DNA from: Pseudorhodoferax sp. Leaf267
GTDB lineage: Bacteria; Pseudomonadota; Gammaproteobacteria; Burkholderiales; Burkholderiaceae_C
Direction of reading: 5' to 3'
Length of the DNA: 64,000 nucleotides
NCBI RefSeq assembly: GCF_001422405.1
Contig: NZ_LMMV01000021.1
Coordinates: 858-64,857, forward strand
Position numbers and translations under genes: made by a program. The notes beneath the pieces are model-generated. The model worked only from the letters and a program-made list of their open reading frames with translations, did no database searches and was not told the origin of the DNA. Below are positions 49,666-58,868 of this stretch, in pieces (the stretch's first letter is position 1; every line of letters begins with the position of its first letter).

Positions 49666-50456
49666 GCCTTGCCCACCAGCACGCGGTCCAGCCCGTAGAT
49701 GCGGTCCAGGAGCAGCATGGCCGCGGCGGTGACGAAGACCATCAGCGCGGAGACCGCGGCCATCAGCGGGTCGATGGACTCGGTCGCGTACATGTACATG
49801 CGCACGGGCAGCGTGACGGTGCTGGGCGAGGTCACGAAGATCGACATCGTCACCTCGTCGAAGCTGTTGATGAAGGCCAGCAGCCAGCCGCCCGTCACGC
49901 CCGGCAGGATCATGGGCAGCGTGATGCGGCGAAAGACTGTGGCCTGGCTCGCGCCCAGCGACAGCGCCGCCCGCTCGGCGCTGCGGTCGAAGCCCGCCAG
50001 TGCGGCCAGCACCAGCCGCAGCGCGTACGGCGTGACGATGACCGTGTGCGCCAGCACCAGCCAGCCGAAGCTGCCCGTGCCGCCCACCAGCGCGAACATG
50101 CGCAGCATGGCCACGCCCAGCACCAGGTGCGGAATGATCAGCGGCGACAGGAACAGCGCATTCAGCGTGTCGCGGCCGACGAAGCTGTAGCGCGTGATGG
50201 CGATGGCGGCTGGCACCGCGAGTGCGGTGGACAGCGTGGCCGAGGCCAGGGCCAGCCACAGGCTGTTCCAGAACGAGGACACGAAGTCCGGGTGCTCGAA
50301 CACGGCGCGGAACCAGCGCAGAGAGAACTCGGTCGTGGGAATCGTCAGCGTGTTTTCGGGCGTGAACGCGACCACGCAGACGACCAGCAGCGGCGCCAGC
50401 ATGAAGGCGATGACGAGCGCGTTGAAGGCCAGCGCAATCGGCCCATTGCTTCTCAT
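49662..50456 (-). CDS. ABC transporter permease (PotC-like)
   Basis: A 264-residue inner-membrane protein with about six helices. The EAA loop that contacts the ATPase is AERAALSLGASQATVFRRITLPMILPG. NTLTIPTTEFSLRWF resembles the PotC/YdcV class start. It forms the translocation channel with the permease encoded upstream. It begins in a four-base overlap (ATGA) with that gene, and its stop overlaps the iron-sulfur subunit gene. Confidence 0.92.
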   Translation of the reverse strand: MRSNGPIALAFNALVIAFMLAPLLVVCVVAFTPENTLTIPTTEFSLRWFRAVFEHPDFVSSFWNSLWLALASATLSTALAVPAAIAITRYSFVGRDTLNALFLSPLIIPHLVLGVAMLRMFALVGGTGSFGWLVLAHTVIVTPYALRLVLAALAGFDRSAERAALSLGASQATVFRRITLPMILPGVTGGWLLAFINSFDEVTMSIFVTSPSTVTLPVRMYMYATESIDPLMAAVSALMVFVTAAAMLLLDRIYGLDRVLVGKA

Positions 50457-51355
50457 CCCAAGGCCCTCCGATAACGGCGCTCGACGGAGCGATTCAAGCT
50501 CAGCATCAGCAGCAGGTTGGCCACCAGCAGCACCAGCGCCACGGTGGCGCCCAGCGGCCAATTCAGCTCGTGCAGGTACTCGTCGTAGACGACAGTGGCG
50601 ACCATCTTCAGGCGCCGCCCGCCCAGCAGGCCGGGGATCGCGAAAGAACTCGCGGCCAGGCCAAATACGATGAGGCTGCCCGACAGCAGGCCCGGCATGA
50701 TCTGCGGCAGCACCACGCGGCGCAGCGTGGTGAAGGGCGAGGCGCCCAGCGACAGCGCGGCGTTCTCCACGCCCGGGTCCAGCTTCTGCAGCGAGGTCCA
50801 CACCGGGATCACCATGAAGGGCAGCATCACGTGCACCAGCGCGATCACGATGGCGATCTCGGTGTAGAGCATCTTCACGGGGCCGAGGCCGATGGCGCGC
50901 AGCGCGCCGTTGACCAGGCCCTCGGGGCCCAGCAGCATGCTCCAGCCGAAGGCGCGCACGACCACCGAGACCAGCAGCGGCGCCAGCACCACCAGCAGCA
51001 GGATGGAGCGCCAGGGGTCGCGCATGCGGCTCAGCACATAGGCCTCGGGCGCGCCGACCAGCACGCAGATGCCGGTGACCAGCGCCGAGATCCACAGCGT
51101 GCGCCAGAAGATGGTGTAGTAGTAGCTGTCGCCGAAGACGTGTGCGTAGTGCTCCAGCGTGTAGCGGCCGGCCTGCACGCCCGTGGCATGGTCGTAGACG
51201 TTGAACGACAGCACGGCCGTGAGCAGCAGCGGCGTCAGCAGCAGCGTGGCGAACAGCAACAGCGCAGGGGCCGAGAGCCAGTAGGGCGTGAGGTTGGCCG
51301 GGGTCGCGTGCCGTGGCTGCGGCGGCGCGGGCAGGGCGGACGTGGCGGCTGTCAT
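50453..51355 (-). CDS. ABC transporter permease (PotB-like)
   Basis: A 300-residue inner-membrane protein with about six helices. The EAA loop is ENAALSLGASPFTTLRRVVLPQIMPG. A periplasmic loop (VYDHATGVQAGRYTLEHYAHVF) is usual in the PotB/YdcU class. It pairs with the PotC-like permease and the ATPase encoded on either side; both junctions are four-base ATGA overlaps. Confidence 0.92.
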   Translation of the reverse strand: MTAATSALPAPPQPRHATPANLTPYWLSAPALLLFATLLLTPLLLTAVLSFNVYDHATGVQAGRYTLEHYAHVFGDSYYYTIFWRTLWISALVTGICVLVGAPEAYVLSRMRDPWRSILLLVVLAPLLVSVVVRAFGWSMLLGPEGLVNGALRAIGLGPVKMLYTEIAIVIALVHVMLPFMVIPVWTSLQKLDPGVENAALSLGASPFTTLRRVVLPQIMPGLLSGSLIVFGLAASSFAIPGLLGGRRLKMVATVVYDEYLHELNWPLGATVALVLLVANLLLMLSLNRSVERRYRRALG

Positions 51356-52425
51356 GGCGTGGCCCCGTCGGCGGCCAGCAGGCGCGCGCAATGGTCGGAC
51401 CAGTCCAGCCCGGCCACGTCGCCCACGGCCAGCGCGTCGCGGCCGTCGTTGGGCGCCAGCGCCGTCCACTCACCCGCATCGCTGGCCAGCCGGTACAGCC
51501 ACTGGCTGCCGAGGAAGAAGCGCTCCTGCACCTCGCCGTCGAGCCGGCCCGTGCCGCGCGCGCACAGCCTGAGCTTCTCGGGCCGCAGGCTGAACAGGGC
51601 CGTGCCGCCGGTGCGAAAGCGGGCCGCGTCGTCCACTGCCACGTCCAGCCGCAGCGGCCCCAGCGCCACGCGCGTGCTGGCGCCGGCCTGCTGCACCTGC
51701 GCATCCAGCAGGTTGGCCTTGCCGACGAACGTGGAGATGAAGCGGCTGCCCGGGTGTTCGTAGATGCGCTGCGGCGCGTCGACCTGCGTGACCACGCCGG
51801 CCTGCATCACGACCACGCGGTCGCTGACCGACAGCGCCTCGCTCTGGTCGTGCGTGACCATCACCGTGGTGGTGCCCACCTTGCGCTGGATCTGGCGCAG
51901 CTCGAACTGCATCTCCTCGCGCAGCTTGGCGTCCAGGTTGGACAGCGGCTCGTCCAGCAGCAGCACCGGCGGCTCGATCACGAGGGCGCGCGCCAGGGCC
52001 ACGCGCTGGCGCTGGCCGCCCGACAGTTCGCGGGGGTAGCGCTGGGCCAGCGGCTGCAGGTGCACCAGGTCCAGCGCCTGGCGCACACGCTCGGCGCGCT
52101 CGGCCTTGACGACCTTGCGCATCTCCAGCCCAAAGCGCACGTTGTCGGCCACCGTCATGTGCGGGAACAGCGCGTAGCTCTGGAACACGATGCCCAGGCC
52201 GCGCGTGTTGGCCTTGGCGTGCGTGATGTCGCGCCCGGCGAGCGTGATGCTGCCGCTGGTGACCGGCTCGAAGCCGGCCACCATCTGCAAGGTGGTGGTC
52301 TTGCCGCAGCCCGAGGGGCCGAGCAGCGAGACGAACTCGCCCTGTTCGACGGCCAGGTTCATGTTTGATACGGCGGCGGTGCCGCCGTAGAACTTGCTGA
52401 CGTCACGCAATGTGAGAAACGACAT
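51352..52425 (-). CDS. ABC transporter ATP-binding protein (PotA-like)
   Basis: A 357-residue ATPase. Walker A is GPSGCGKTT, the Q-loop FQSYALFPHM, the signature LSGGQRQR, Walker B VLLLDEPLSNLD and the switch HD in VMVTHDQSEA. A TOBE regulatory domain occupies about residues 280-357. It powers the two permeases. It is the first gene of the operon; AAGGAGA precedes the ATG at 52425. Confidence 0.95.
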   Translation of the reverse strand: MSFLTLRDVSKFYGGTAAVSNMNLAVEQGEFVSLLGPSGCGKTTTLQMVAGFEPVTSGSITLAGRDITHAKANTRGLGIVFQSYALFPHMTVADNVRFGLEMRKVVKAERAERVRQALDLVHLQPLAQRYPRELSGGQRQRVALARALVIEPPVLLLDEPLSNLDAKLREEMQFELRQIQRKVGTTTVMVTHDQSEALSVSDRVVVMQAGVVTQVDAPQRIYEHPGSRFISTFVGKANLLDAQVQQAGASTRVALGPLRLDVAVDDAARFRTGGTALFSLRPEKLRLCARGTGRLDGEVQERFFLGSQWLYRLASDAGEWTALAPNDGRDALAVGDVAGLDWSDHCARLLAADGATP

Positions 52426-52454
52426 GCCCGGTCTCCTTGGCTGGGGAAGGTCCC

Positions 52455-52468
52455 CGCGGCTAGCCGCG
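52455..52468. promoter_or_regulatory. Perfect 14-base palindrome in the leader of the ABC-oxidase operon
   Basis: CGCGGCTAGCCGCG is a perfect palindrome 30 bases before the ATPase ATG. As RNA it can form only a short stem; as DNA it could be a protein site. The function is not evident. Confidence 0.4.
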
Positions 52469-52514
52469 AGGCGTTCCACTCTTTTGCAATAGGCGGGCCA
52501 ATTATTCGATCCGA

Positions 52515-52529
52515 TTCCGTTCAATGGAA
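52515..52529. promoter_or_regulatory. Candidate IclR operator
   Basis: TTCCGTTCAATGGAA is palindromic at 12 of 14 paired positions (TTCCnTTnAAnGGAA form) and lies in the AT-rich gap between the divergent iclR and ABC operon. This resembles the TTCC/GGAA half-sites of IclR-type operators. A bound dimer could control both directions. Confidence 0.5.
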
Positions 52530-52595
52530 GATTTATTTGATTTATTCTTGCCAGCGAAATCCTGAAGCCCCAAACCACCGCTTTGATTCGAAGGA

Positions 52596-53420
52596 ATGGC
52601 GATGCCTGAAACATCTTCGGCCCCCGGCGCCGTGCCGCGCGTGTTCGCCGTGCTGCGTGCGCTGGCCGATGCCCCAGCCGAGGGCGGCCGTGTCACCGAA
52701 CTGGCGCGCACCGTGGGCCTCACGCAGGGCACGGTGCACCGTTTGCTGCAGTCGCTGGTGGCAGAGGGCATGGTCGAGCAAGACGCGCGCAGCAAGCTGT
52801 ACCGCCTGAGCGTGGACTTCTTCGCGTTGGCCGCGCGCGCCGGCAGCCAGGGCGACCTGCGGAGTCTGTGCCGCCCGTCACTGCTGCGGCTGTGCGGCAG
52901 CCTGGGCGACACCATCTTCCTCTTGGTGCGCAGCGGCTTCGACGCCGTGTGCCTGGACCGCAGCGAGGGGCCGTTCCCGATCCGATCCTTCAGCGGCGAC
53001 ATCGGCGGCCGTGTGGCGCTGGGCGTGGGGCAGGGCGCGCTGGCCATCCTGGCGTTTTTGCCCGAGGCCGAGCGCGAAGAGGTGATCCGCTTCAACCTGG
53101 CGCGCGTGCGCGAGTACGGCGTCTACGACGAGGTCTATCTGCGCACCGAGATCGAGCGCGTGCGCCAGAGCGGCTATGCGGGGCGCAACACGGGCCTGCT
53201 GGAAGGCATGGCGGGCGCCGCCGTGCCGATCTGCGACCGCGAGGGGCGGGCCGTGGCGGCGCTGAGCGTGGGCACCATCGCCGACCGGCTGAACCCGGAG
53301 CGGCTGCCCGCGGTGGTGGCGCTGCTGCAGCGCGAGGCGGCGTTGATCGGGCCGAAGATCAACCCCTTCGACGCCACGCTGCGCCGGCCGCTGCAGCAGC
53401 TGGCCGCGCTCAAGTCGTAG
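52596..53420 (+). CDS. IclR-family transcriptional regulator
   Basis: A 274-residue regulator. The N-terminal winged helix is RVFAVLRALADAPAEGGRVTELARTVGLTQGTVHRLLQSLVAEGMVEQD. The C-terminal effector domain has LGVGQGALAILAFLPEAEREEV and GMAGAAVPICDREGRAVAALSVGT. It is divergent from the eight-gene uptake and oxidation operon and is the likely controller. The start may be 52596 or the ATG two codons later. Its end overlaps the convergent MFS gene by 11 bases. Confidence 0.92.
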   Translation: MAMPETSSAPGAVPRVFAVLRALADAPAEGGRVTELARTVGLTQGTVHRLLQSLVAEGMVEQDARSKLYRLSVDFFALAARAGSQGDLRSLCRPSLLRLCGSLGDTIFLLVRSGFDAVCLDRSEGPFPIRSFSGDIGGRVALGVGQGALAILAFLPEAEREEVIRFNLARVREYGVYDEVYLRTEIERVRQSGYAGRNTGLLEGMAGAAVPICDREGRAVAALSVGTIADRLNPERLPAVVALLQREAALIGPKINPFDATLRRPLQQLAALKS

Positions 53421-54615
53421 CGCGTCGCGCCAGCAGCGCGTGCAGGCGGCCGGCCAGCACGATGCCGGCCACGCAGCAGGCCCCCGTCGCGGCCCAGGTC
53501 CATTGCCAGCCGCCCGCCTGCTTGGCGATCCAGCCCACGAGTGGCGGGCCGATGAACTGGCCGAAGGCCGAGCACTGCTGCATCCAGCCAACCGTGGTCG
53601 AGACCGTGTCGCTGCCCGGCGCCAGCCGCACGCACAGCGCGAACAGCGTGGCCGGCACCAGGCCGCCGACCAGCGAGAAGACGAGGATGGCGGCGTAGCG
53701 CACCAGCGGCCCGGCATCCAGCACCGGCATGAAGGCGTACGCAGCGCCGACCGCCATGGCGGCAAAGCCGATGCGCAGCAGCGTGCGCGGCGCCGCACCA
53801 CGCCGCAGCAAGCGGCCGGCCACGATGTTGCCGACCATGTTGACGGCCGCCGCGAGCCCGGTCAGCGCGCCCGCCGTCACGCTGGCGATCTGCGCCTGTG
53901 CGTAGACCGTGGGCAGGAAGCCGATCACGGCGAGCCACTGGCCCGAATACACCGCGAAGCTGAAGCCCAGCAGCCAGGGGCCGGGCGCGGCCAGCGTGCT
54001 GCCGGCGCGGCGTGACCAGACCGCGCGGCTGGCGCCCGCCGTGGCGGGATCGGCCGGCACGGCGCGCCAGACCCATGCGGCCATGACCGCCGATGCGCTG
54101 GCCACCAGCCACCACCAGCCCGGCCAGCCCGTATGCGGCAGCAGCCACGGCCCTGCCAGCAAGGCCAGGGCCGTGCCCAGCGGCATGTAGGCGCCCCACA
54201 GGCCCAGCTTGGCATCCAGGTCGCCCGATGCAACGGAACGGCGGATCAGGCTGGGCCCCGGCGTCACGGCCAGCAGAAAGCCGAAGCCCTCGCATGCGCG
54301 CAGCGCGAGAAGGCCGGTGGCGTCGTGCACGAAGCCACCCGCCACGCTGGCCGCGCTCAAGACCAGCAGGCCCGTCAACATGCAGCGCCGCAGCCCCAGG
54401 CCGTCGCCGGCGAGGCCGACCAGCAGGCCCAGGCCCATGCCGGCCAGTTGCACCATGGACACGAGGAAGCCGGCCTGCACGAGCGACAGGCCCAGCATCC
54501 CTTGCAGCACGGGCAGGGCGGGCGGCAGCTTGCCCACATGCAGTGCGGCCGAGACGGCGGCCAGCACGACGATCAGCGCCGGGTCCAGGCCGCGGCGCGC
54601 CGTGGCTTCAGCCAC
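53410..54615 (-). CDS. Major facilitator superfamily transporter (CynX/NNP-like)
   Basis: A 401-residue protein with about 12 membrane segments. GLLVGLAGDGLGLRRCML is the MFS loop signature and FLPTVYAQAQIASVTAGALTGL and CSAFGQFIGPPLVGWIAKQAGGW lie in the second half. The start is uncertain: GTG 54615 overlaps the msbA stop by eight bases, while an in-frame GTG at 54654 would add 13 residues. The substrate is unknown. It follows msbA, but its partner may be the nearby IclR-controlled operon. Confidence 0.83.
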   Translation of the reverse strand: MAEATARRGLDPALIVVLAAVSAALHVGKLPPALPVLQGMLGLSLVQAGFLVSMVQLAGMGLGLLVGLAGDGLGLRRCMLTGLLVLSAASVAGGFVHDATGLLALRACEGFGFLLAVTPGPSLIRRSVASGDLDAKLGLWGAYMPLGTALALLAGPWLLPHTGWPGWWWLVASASAVMAAWVWRAVPADPATAGASRAVWSRRAGSTLAAPGPWLLGFSFAVYSGQWLAVIGFLPTVYAQAQIASVTAGALTGLAAAVNMVGNIVAGRLLRRGAAPRTLLRIGFAAMAVGAAYAFMPVLDAGPLVRYAAILVFSLVGGLVPATLFALCVRLAPGSDTVSTTVGWMQQCSAFGQFIGPPLVGWIAKQAGGWQWTWAATGACCVAGIVLAGRLHALLARRATT

Positions 54616-56359
54616 CCGGCAGGCCCATGCCGTAGAGGCGGGCGTAGGCGCCACCCTGCGCCAGCAGTTCGGCGTGCGAGCCGATCTCCACGATGCGGCC
54701 CGCGTCCATCACCACGATGCGGTCGGCGTGCTGCACGGTGGACAGCCGGTGCGCGATGACCAGCGTGGTGCGGCCCTGCATGAGCCGCTGCAGGGCGCCC
54801 TGCACGGCGCGTTCGGATTCGGTGTCCAGGGCCGAGGTGGCCTCGTCGAGGATCAGCACCGGCGCGTCCTTGTACAGCGCACGCGCGATCGCCAGCCGCT
54901 GGCGCTGGCCGCCCGAGAGCTGCGCGGCGTTGTGCCCGACGATGCTGTCGATGCCCTGCGGCAGGTCGGCCACGAGACGGTCGAGGTTGGCATCGGCCAG
55001 GCAGCGCAGCACGCGCTCGCGGTCGATGGGCTGGCCCAGCGCCACGTTGGCGGCCACCGTGTCGTTGAGCATCACGACATGCTGGCTGACCAGCGCGAAC
55101 TGGCGCCGCAGCGCGTTCAGCTCCCAGTCGCGCACCGGGTGGCCGTCGAGCTCGACATGGCCCGAGGTGGGCTCCAGGAAGCGCGGCAGCAGGTTCACGA
55201 GTGTGGTCTTGCCGGCGCCCGAGGCGCCCACCAACGCGACGGTCTCGCCTGCGGCGACCGACAGCTCCAGCGCATCCAGCGCCGGCTGCGCTGCGTCGGC
55301 AAAGCGCACGCCGACCTGCGCGAAACGGATGTCGCCATGCGCGCGCGGCACGCTGTAGCTGCCGCCCCGCTCGTCCTCGGTGTTGTGCATCAGCTCCAGC
55401 CCGCGCTCGATGGCGGCCAGGCCGCGCGTGATGGGACTGGCCACTTCGGACAAATGCTTGATCGGCGCCACCAGCAGCAGCATGGCCGTGATGAAGGCCA
55501 CGAAGCTGCCGACCGAGGTGCCGTCGCTTGCGCTTTGCCACAGCGCGATCGCGATCACGGCCGACAGCGCGGTGGCCACGATCATCTGCGTGATCGGCGA
55601 CATGACCGACGAGGCCACCACCGACTTCATCGACAGCTGGCGCAGCCGGTTGCTGAGCTCGGCAAAGCGCTGCTCCTGCAGCGGCTGCGCCGCATGCAGG
55701 CGGATGTCGCGGTGCGCCAGCACGTTCTCTTCCACCACATAGGCCAGCGCGTCGGTGGAGCTCTGGCTGGCCCGCGTGAGCTTGTACAGCCGGCGCGACA
55801 GCACGCCCATGACCCAGGCCACGGCCGGAATCAGCAGCGTGACGATGAGCGTGAGCTTCCAGTTCAGATACAGCAGGTAGCCCACCAGCGCCAGCAGCGT
55901 CATGCTGTCGCGCGAGAAGCCCATGATGGCGCCCACCAGCGTCTGCGAGCCGGTCTGCACCTCATACACCACGGTGTTGGCCAGTGAACTTGCCGACTGC
56001 GAGCCGAACAGCCGCAGGTCGCCGGAGAGGATCTTGGCGAACATCTGGCGCCGCAGCTTGAGCAGCCCATGGTTGGCGATGCGGCCCAGCGCGTAGTTGG
56101 CCGTGAAGGCCGCCAGCCCGCGCAGGCCGAAGAGGCCGAGCAGGGCGACCGGCACCGTCCACAGCGCCAGGCCGTCGCTCTTGAAGCCACGGTCCAGCAG
56201 CGGCTTGAGCAGTGCCGGGATCATCGGTTCGGTGGCGGCCACGACCATGGTGGCCAGCACCAGCAGCACCCAGCCGCCGCGCGCTGCGCGGAAGTAGGGC
56301 CAGACGCGCAGCAGGCGCTGGCGGACGGATTCCTTGGGCAGTTCGGCGGCCTTGTTCAT
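54608..56359 (-). CDS. msbA: Lipid A export ATP-binding/permease protein
   Basis: A 583-residue half-transporter. Six membrane helices (about residues 25-320) are followed by an ATPase with [21 protein letters not shown], the signature LSGGQRQR and Walker [13 protein letters not shown]. It flips lipid A-core across the inner membrane as a homodimer. Length matches E. coli MsbA (582). It overlaps the upstream ligase gene by four bases. Its position with glycosyltransferases and a ligase supports the lipopolysaccharide role over drug efflux. Confidence 0.92.
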   Translation of the reverse strand: MNKAAELPKESVRQRLLRVWPYFRAARGGWVLLVLATMVVAATEPMIPALLKPLLDRGFKSDGLALWTVPVALLGLFGLRGLAAFTANYALGRIANHGLLKLRRQMFAKILSGDLRLFGSQSASSLANTVVYEVQTGSQTLVGAIMGFSRDSMTLLALVGYLLYLNWKLTLIVTLLIPAVAWVMGVLSRRLYKLTRASQSSTDALAYVVEENVLAHRDIRLHAAQPLQEQRFAELSNRLRQLSMKSVVASSVMSPITQMIVATALSAVIAIALWQSASDGTSVGSFVAFITAMLLLVAPIKHLSEVASPITRGLAAIERGLELMHNTEDERGGSYSVPRAHGDIRFAQVGVRFADAAQPALDALELSVAAGETVALVGASGAGKTTLVNLLPRFLEPTSGHVELDGHPVRDWELNALRRQFALVSQHVVMLNDTVAANVALGQPIDRERVLRCLADANLDRLVADLPQGIDSIVGHNAAQLSGGQRQRLAIARALYKDAPVLILDEATSALDTESERAVQGALQRLMQGRTTLVIAHRLSTVQHADRIVVMDAGRIVEIGSHAELLAQGGAYARLYGMGLPGG

Positions 56360-57660
56360 GCCACAGGTGCCGCGACGGCCGGCGGCGGGGCGCTGCGCAG
56401 CCCCAGCGCCAGCAACAACCCGATGGTCACGCAGAAAAAGTCGCCGATGGAGGCATCGAACAGCGTGGAATTGAACAGGCACGACACCACGAGCGCCACG
56501 AGCGCCGACAGCGTGGCGCGCGAGCACAGCGGATCGCCGCGGCGCGCGTCGCGGAACATGCAGGCCATCAACGCGCACAGGACCAGGATGCCACCGATGC
56601 CCGCCTCGACACCCCACAGCAAGAATTCCTGGTGCGGATTGCGGACCACGAAGGTGCCTGGATTGCCGCGGCCCGCGTCGAGGCGGTTGTATTCGCGGTT
56701 GAAGCTGCCCAGCCCGAAGCCCGTCAGCGGTCGCTCCTCGATGGCCTGGATCGACCGGTGCCAGTAGTTGAGCCGCTCGCCCGACGACGAGACCTTGTTG
56801 TCCTTGTGCAGGTAGCTCGCTGTTTCCGTGACCACCAGGTGGGCGCGTTCACGAATGGTTTCCGAGCCAGCGAACAGCACGCCCGCCACGATGAACGGCG
56901 CCAGCAACGCTGTGTAGCGCCACCTGCGCGGCAGCTCCCAGGCGATGGCCAGGGACAGCAGCACGATGGCGATCACATGGCCTGTGCGGCCCTGCAGCAC
57001 GAACAGCGTGTTGCCGATGGCCAGCGCCGCGACGACGCAGGCCGCCCAGCGCCGCCAGCCGCTCGCCAGTTGCAGGCGCAGATGCCAGCACACGGCGGCG
57101 AAGACGGCCATCATGATCGACTGGCCCAGGTAATTGGAGAACACAGTGAAATCCGTGCGGGCTTGATCCGACGTCGCCCATGGCACCGGCGCGCCGAGCA
57201 GCAGCAACCAGGAGCTAAGCAACTGGATCATCTGCGCCCCGGCGAACCAGGCGAGCGCGAGCGTCGCTTCGCGCCGGGTGCGCAGCAGCAGCACCAACAG
57301 CGGAACCAGCAGCAGCTTGCCGTGCTTGGCCAGTGCGGATGCCCCTTCGGCAGCCGAAACCGTGGTCCAGAACAGCGTGAGGGCCAGCATGGCCAGGGCC
57401 ATAACGACCGCGACGGGCGTGTGCATCTGCTGCACGGCCCGGTCGGCCGGGCCCCGTGGGCCGGGCCACAGCAGCACGAATACCGACGCCACCACGACGA
57501 GGGACTTGGACACGCTGATCACTGAATTGGGCAGGCCGACGGCTACAGCCAGCAGGCATGCGAGAACGAGACGAGGATTCAAGAACGGTTTCCGGCGAAC
57601 GGGTTGCCTGCGCGGCAACGGATGCGATGCAGCGTGCGAGAAGGGGGCAATTATCCGCAC
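56356..57660 (-). CDS. waaL: O-antigen ligase-like membrane protein
   Basis: A 434-residue protein with about 11 membrane helices and one large periplasmic loop (about residues 285-355). The loop holds GERLNYWHRSIQAIEERPLTGFGLGSF and RNPHQEFLLWGVEAG, the Wzy_C/WaaL pattern with a conserved H in NPHQEF. It probably joins O-antigen to the lipid A core in the periplasm. A GTG at 57660 is the first start; a TTG at 57582 (LNPRLVLACLL) with GGAAA upstream is an alternative. Polymerase Wzy cannot be excluded. It is co-translated with msbA. Confidence 0.82.
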   Translation of the reverse strand: MRIIAPFSHAASHPLPRRQPVRRKPFLNPRLVLACLLAVAVGLPNSVISVSKSLVVVASVFVLLWPGPRGPADRAVQQMHTPVAVVMALAMLALTLFWTTVSAAEGASALAKHGKLLLVPLLVLLLRTRREATLALAWFAGAQMIQLLSSWLLLLGAPVPWATSDQARTDFTVFSNYLGQSIMMAVFAAVCWHLRLQLASGWRRWAACVVAALAIGNTLFVLQGRTGHVIAIVLLSLAIAWELPRRWRYTALLAPFIVAGVLFAGSETIRERAHLVVTETASYLHKDNKVSSSGERLNYWHRSIQAIEERPLTGFGLGSFNREYNRLDAGRGNPGTFVVRNPHQEFLLWGVEAGIGGILVLCALMACMFRDARRGDPLCSRATLSALVALVVSCLFNSTLFDASIGDFFCVTIGLLLALGLRSAPPPAVAAPVA

Positions 57661-57750
57661 ACGGGTCGCCGGGCCCGGCGCCGGCTGCCTGCGTGGCGGA
57701 TGGGCGGGCTGGGCGCTGTAGGTTTTGCACCACAGCGCATGGCGCGGGAC

Positions 57751-58737
57751 TCAGGGCTGTGGCGGCGGCTTCCCGGCCAGATAGAAGCCGGCCCGTTCAC
57801 GCAGCGCCTCGGGTGAGAACAGCGCCTGCGCCGTCGCCCGGGCCTGCTGCCCGATGCGGGCCCGCAGCGCAGGTTCGGCCTGCAGGCGGGCGATGATCTC
57901 GGTCGCCTCGGCCGTCGTGCGGAACAGGTATCCGTTGTCGCCGTGCCGGATGTGCTCCGCGTAGCCGCCATGTGCATGGCAGACCACAGGCAGTGCGCAT
58001 GCCATGGCTTCCAGCACGACACGGCCGAAGGTCTCCACATGCACGCCGCTGCGGTAGCAGAACACGTCGAGCCGGTGCAGGAAGGTGTCGGCCGGGTATG
58101 CGCCTTCGGGGAGCAGTGTGAAACCTGGCCCCTCGGGCAACGCGCCGCGCAGCACCGTGCCGCCCTGGATCTCTATCCTGCAGCCCATGGCCATCAGCGC
58201 ACGGTAGAGCGCGGGGTCATCGGCATGGTGCTTGTCTGCCGTGTCCCGGCTCATGCGGCCCACGGTGAAGGGCCGCTCCCCCGTGGGAGCCGGGTGAAAG
58301 CGGTCGATGTCGATCGGCGAGGGATGGACCACCCCCTCGATCCCGAGCAATTGGCGTTGGAAGTCGCTGATCAGCACCACCTCGGCACGCGGCCAGCGCA
58401 GCCAGGCCGGATGCTCGGCGATCAGGCGCGCGATCTTGGGATGGAAGGTGTTGAAGACGTAGATGAGCCGATCGGGCCGGGGGACCCAGGCCGGCCACAG
58501 CCTGTTGCGCCAGTGCGCACCGACGAAGACATAGGTACCGCCTGTGGGCACGGCGCGCCGCAGCAGCGATACCTGGCGGATGGGGTAGCGCGCCAGCAAT
58601 TCGTTCGACGCCCGTGAGGATGTGGCCCACAGATGGACGCGTGTGCGTTCACGCAGCGCCACGTGCAGCGCGAGCGTTTCCTGCTCGCTGCCGCCATAGG
58701 GATTCAGAAATCCGTTGAAGATATGAATGTCGTTCAT
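57751..58737 (-). CDS. Family 4 glycosyltransferase (lipopolysaccharide)
   Basis: A 328-residue GT-B enzyme. The N-terminal FNGFLNPYGGSEQETLALH is the acceptor-domain loop. The C-terminal domain has VGRMSRDTADKHH and VETFGRVVLEAMACALPVVCHAHGGYAEHI, where the E-x7-E motif holds the nucleotide sugar. It probably adds a core or O-antigen sugar. It is 90 bases upstream of the ligase gene in the same direction and divergent from the next glycosyltransferase. Confidence 0.87.
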   Translation of the reverse strand: MNDIHIFNGFLNPYGGSEQETLALHVALRERTRVHLWATSSRASNELLARYPIRQVSLLRRAVPTGGTYVFVGAHWRNRLWPAWVPRPDRLIYVFNTFHPKIARLIAEHPAWLRWPRAEVVLISDFQRQLLGIEGVVHPSPIDIDRFHPAPTGERPFTVGRMSRDTADKHHADDPALYRALMAMGCRIEIQGGTVLRGALPEGPGFTLLPEGAYPADTFLHRLDVFCYRSGVHVETFGRVVLEAMACALPVVCHAHGGYAEHIRHGDNGYLFRTTAEATEIIARLQAEPALRARIGQQARATAQALFSPEALRERAGFYLAGKPPPQP

Positions 58738-58868
58738 GGCCTGTCGGATAGGGCTGGATGGATGCACCGCGCCCATGCTTGCAGGGGGTCGAGTGTCCAC
58801 GACCCCTCTGCTATGCTCGCGCTCCCTCAGGCCAGGGGCGCGGCACACCAGCGTCCCCATCCCCGTCA

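Noticed and set aside
53410-54615. The MFS gene as part of the lipopolysaccharide operon
   Set aside because: It overlaps the msbA end, but its family has no known lipopolysaccharide role, so only a transcriptional link is reported.
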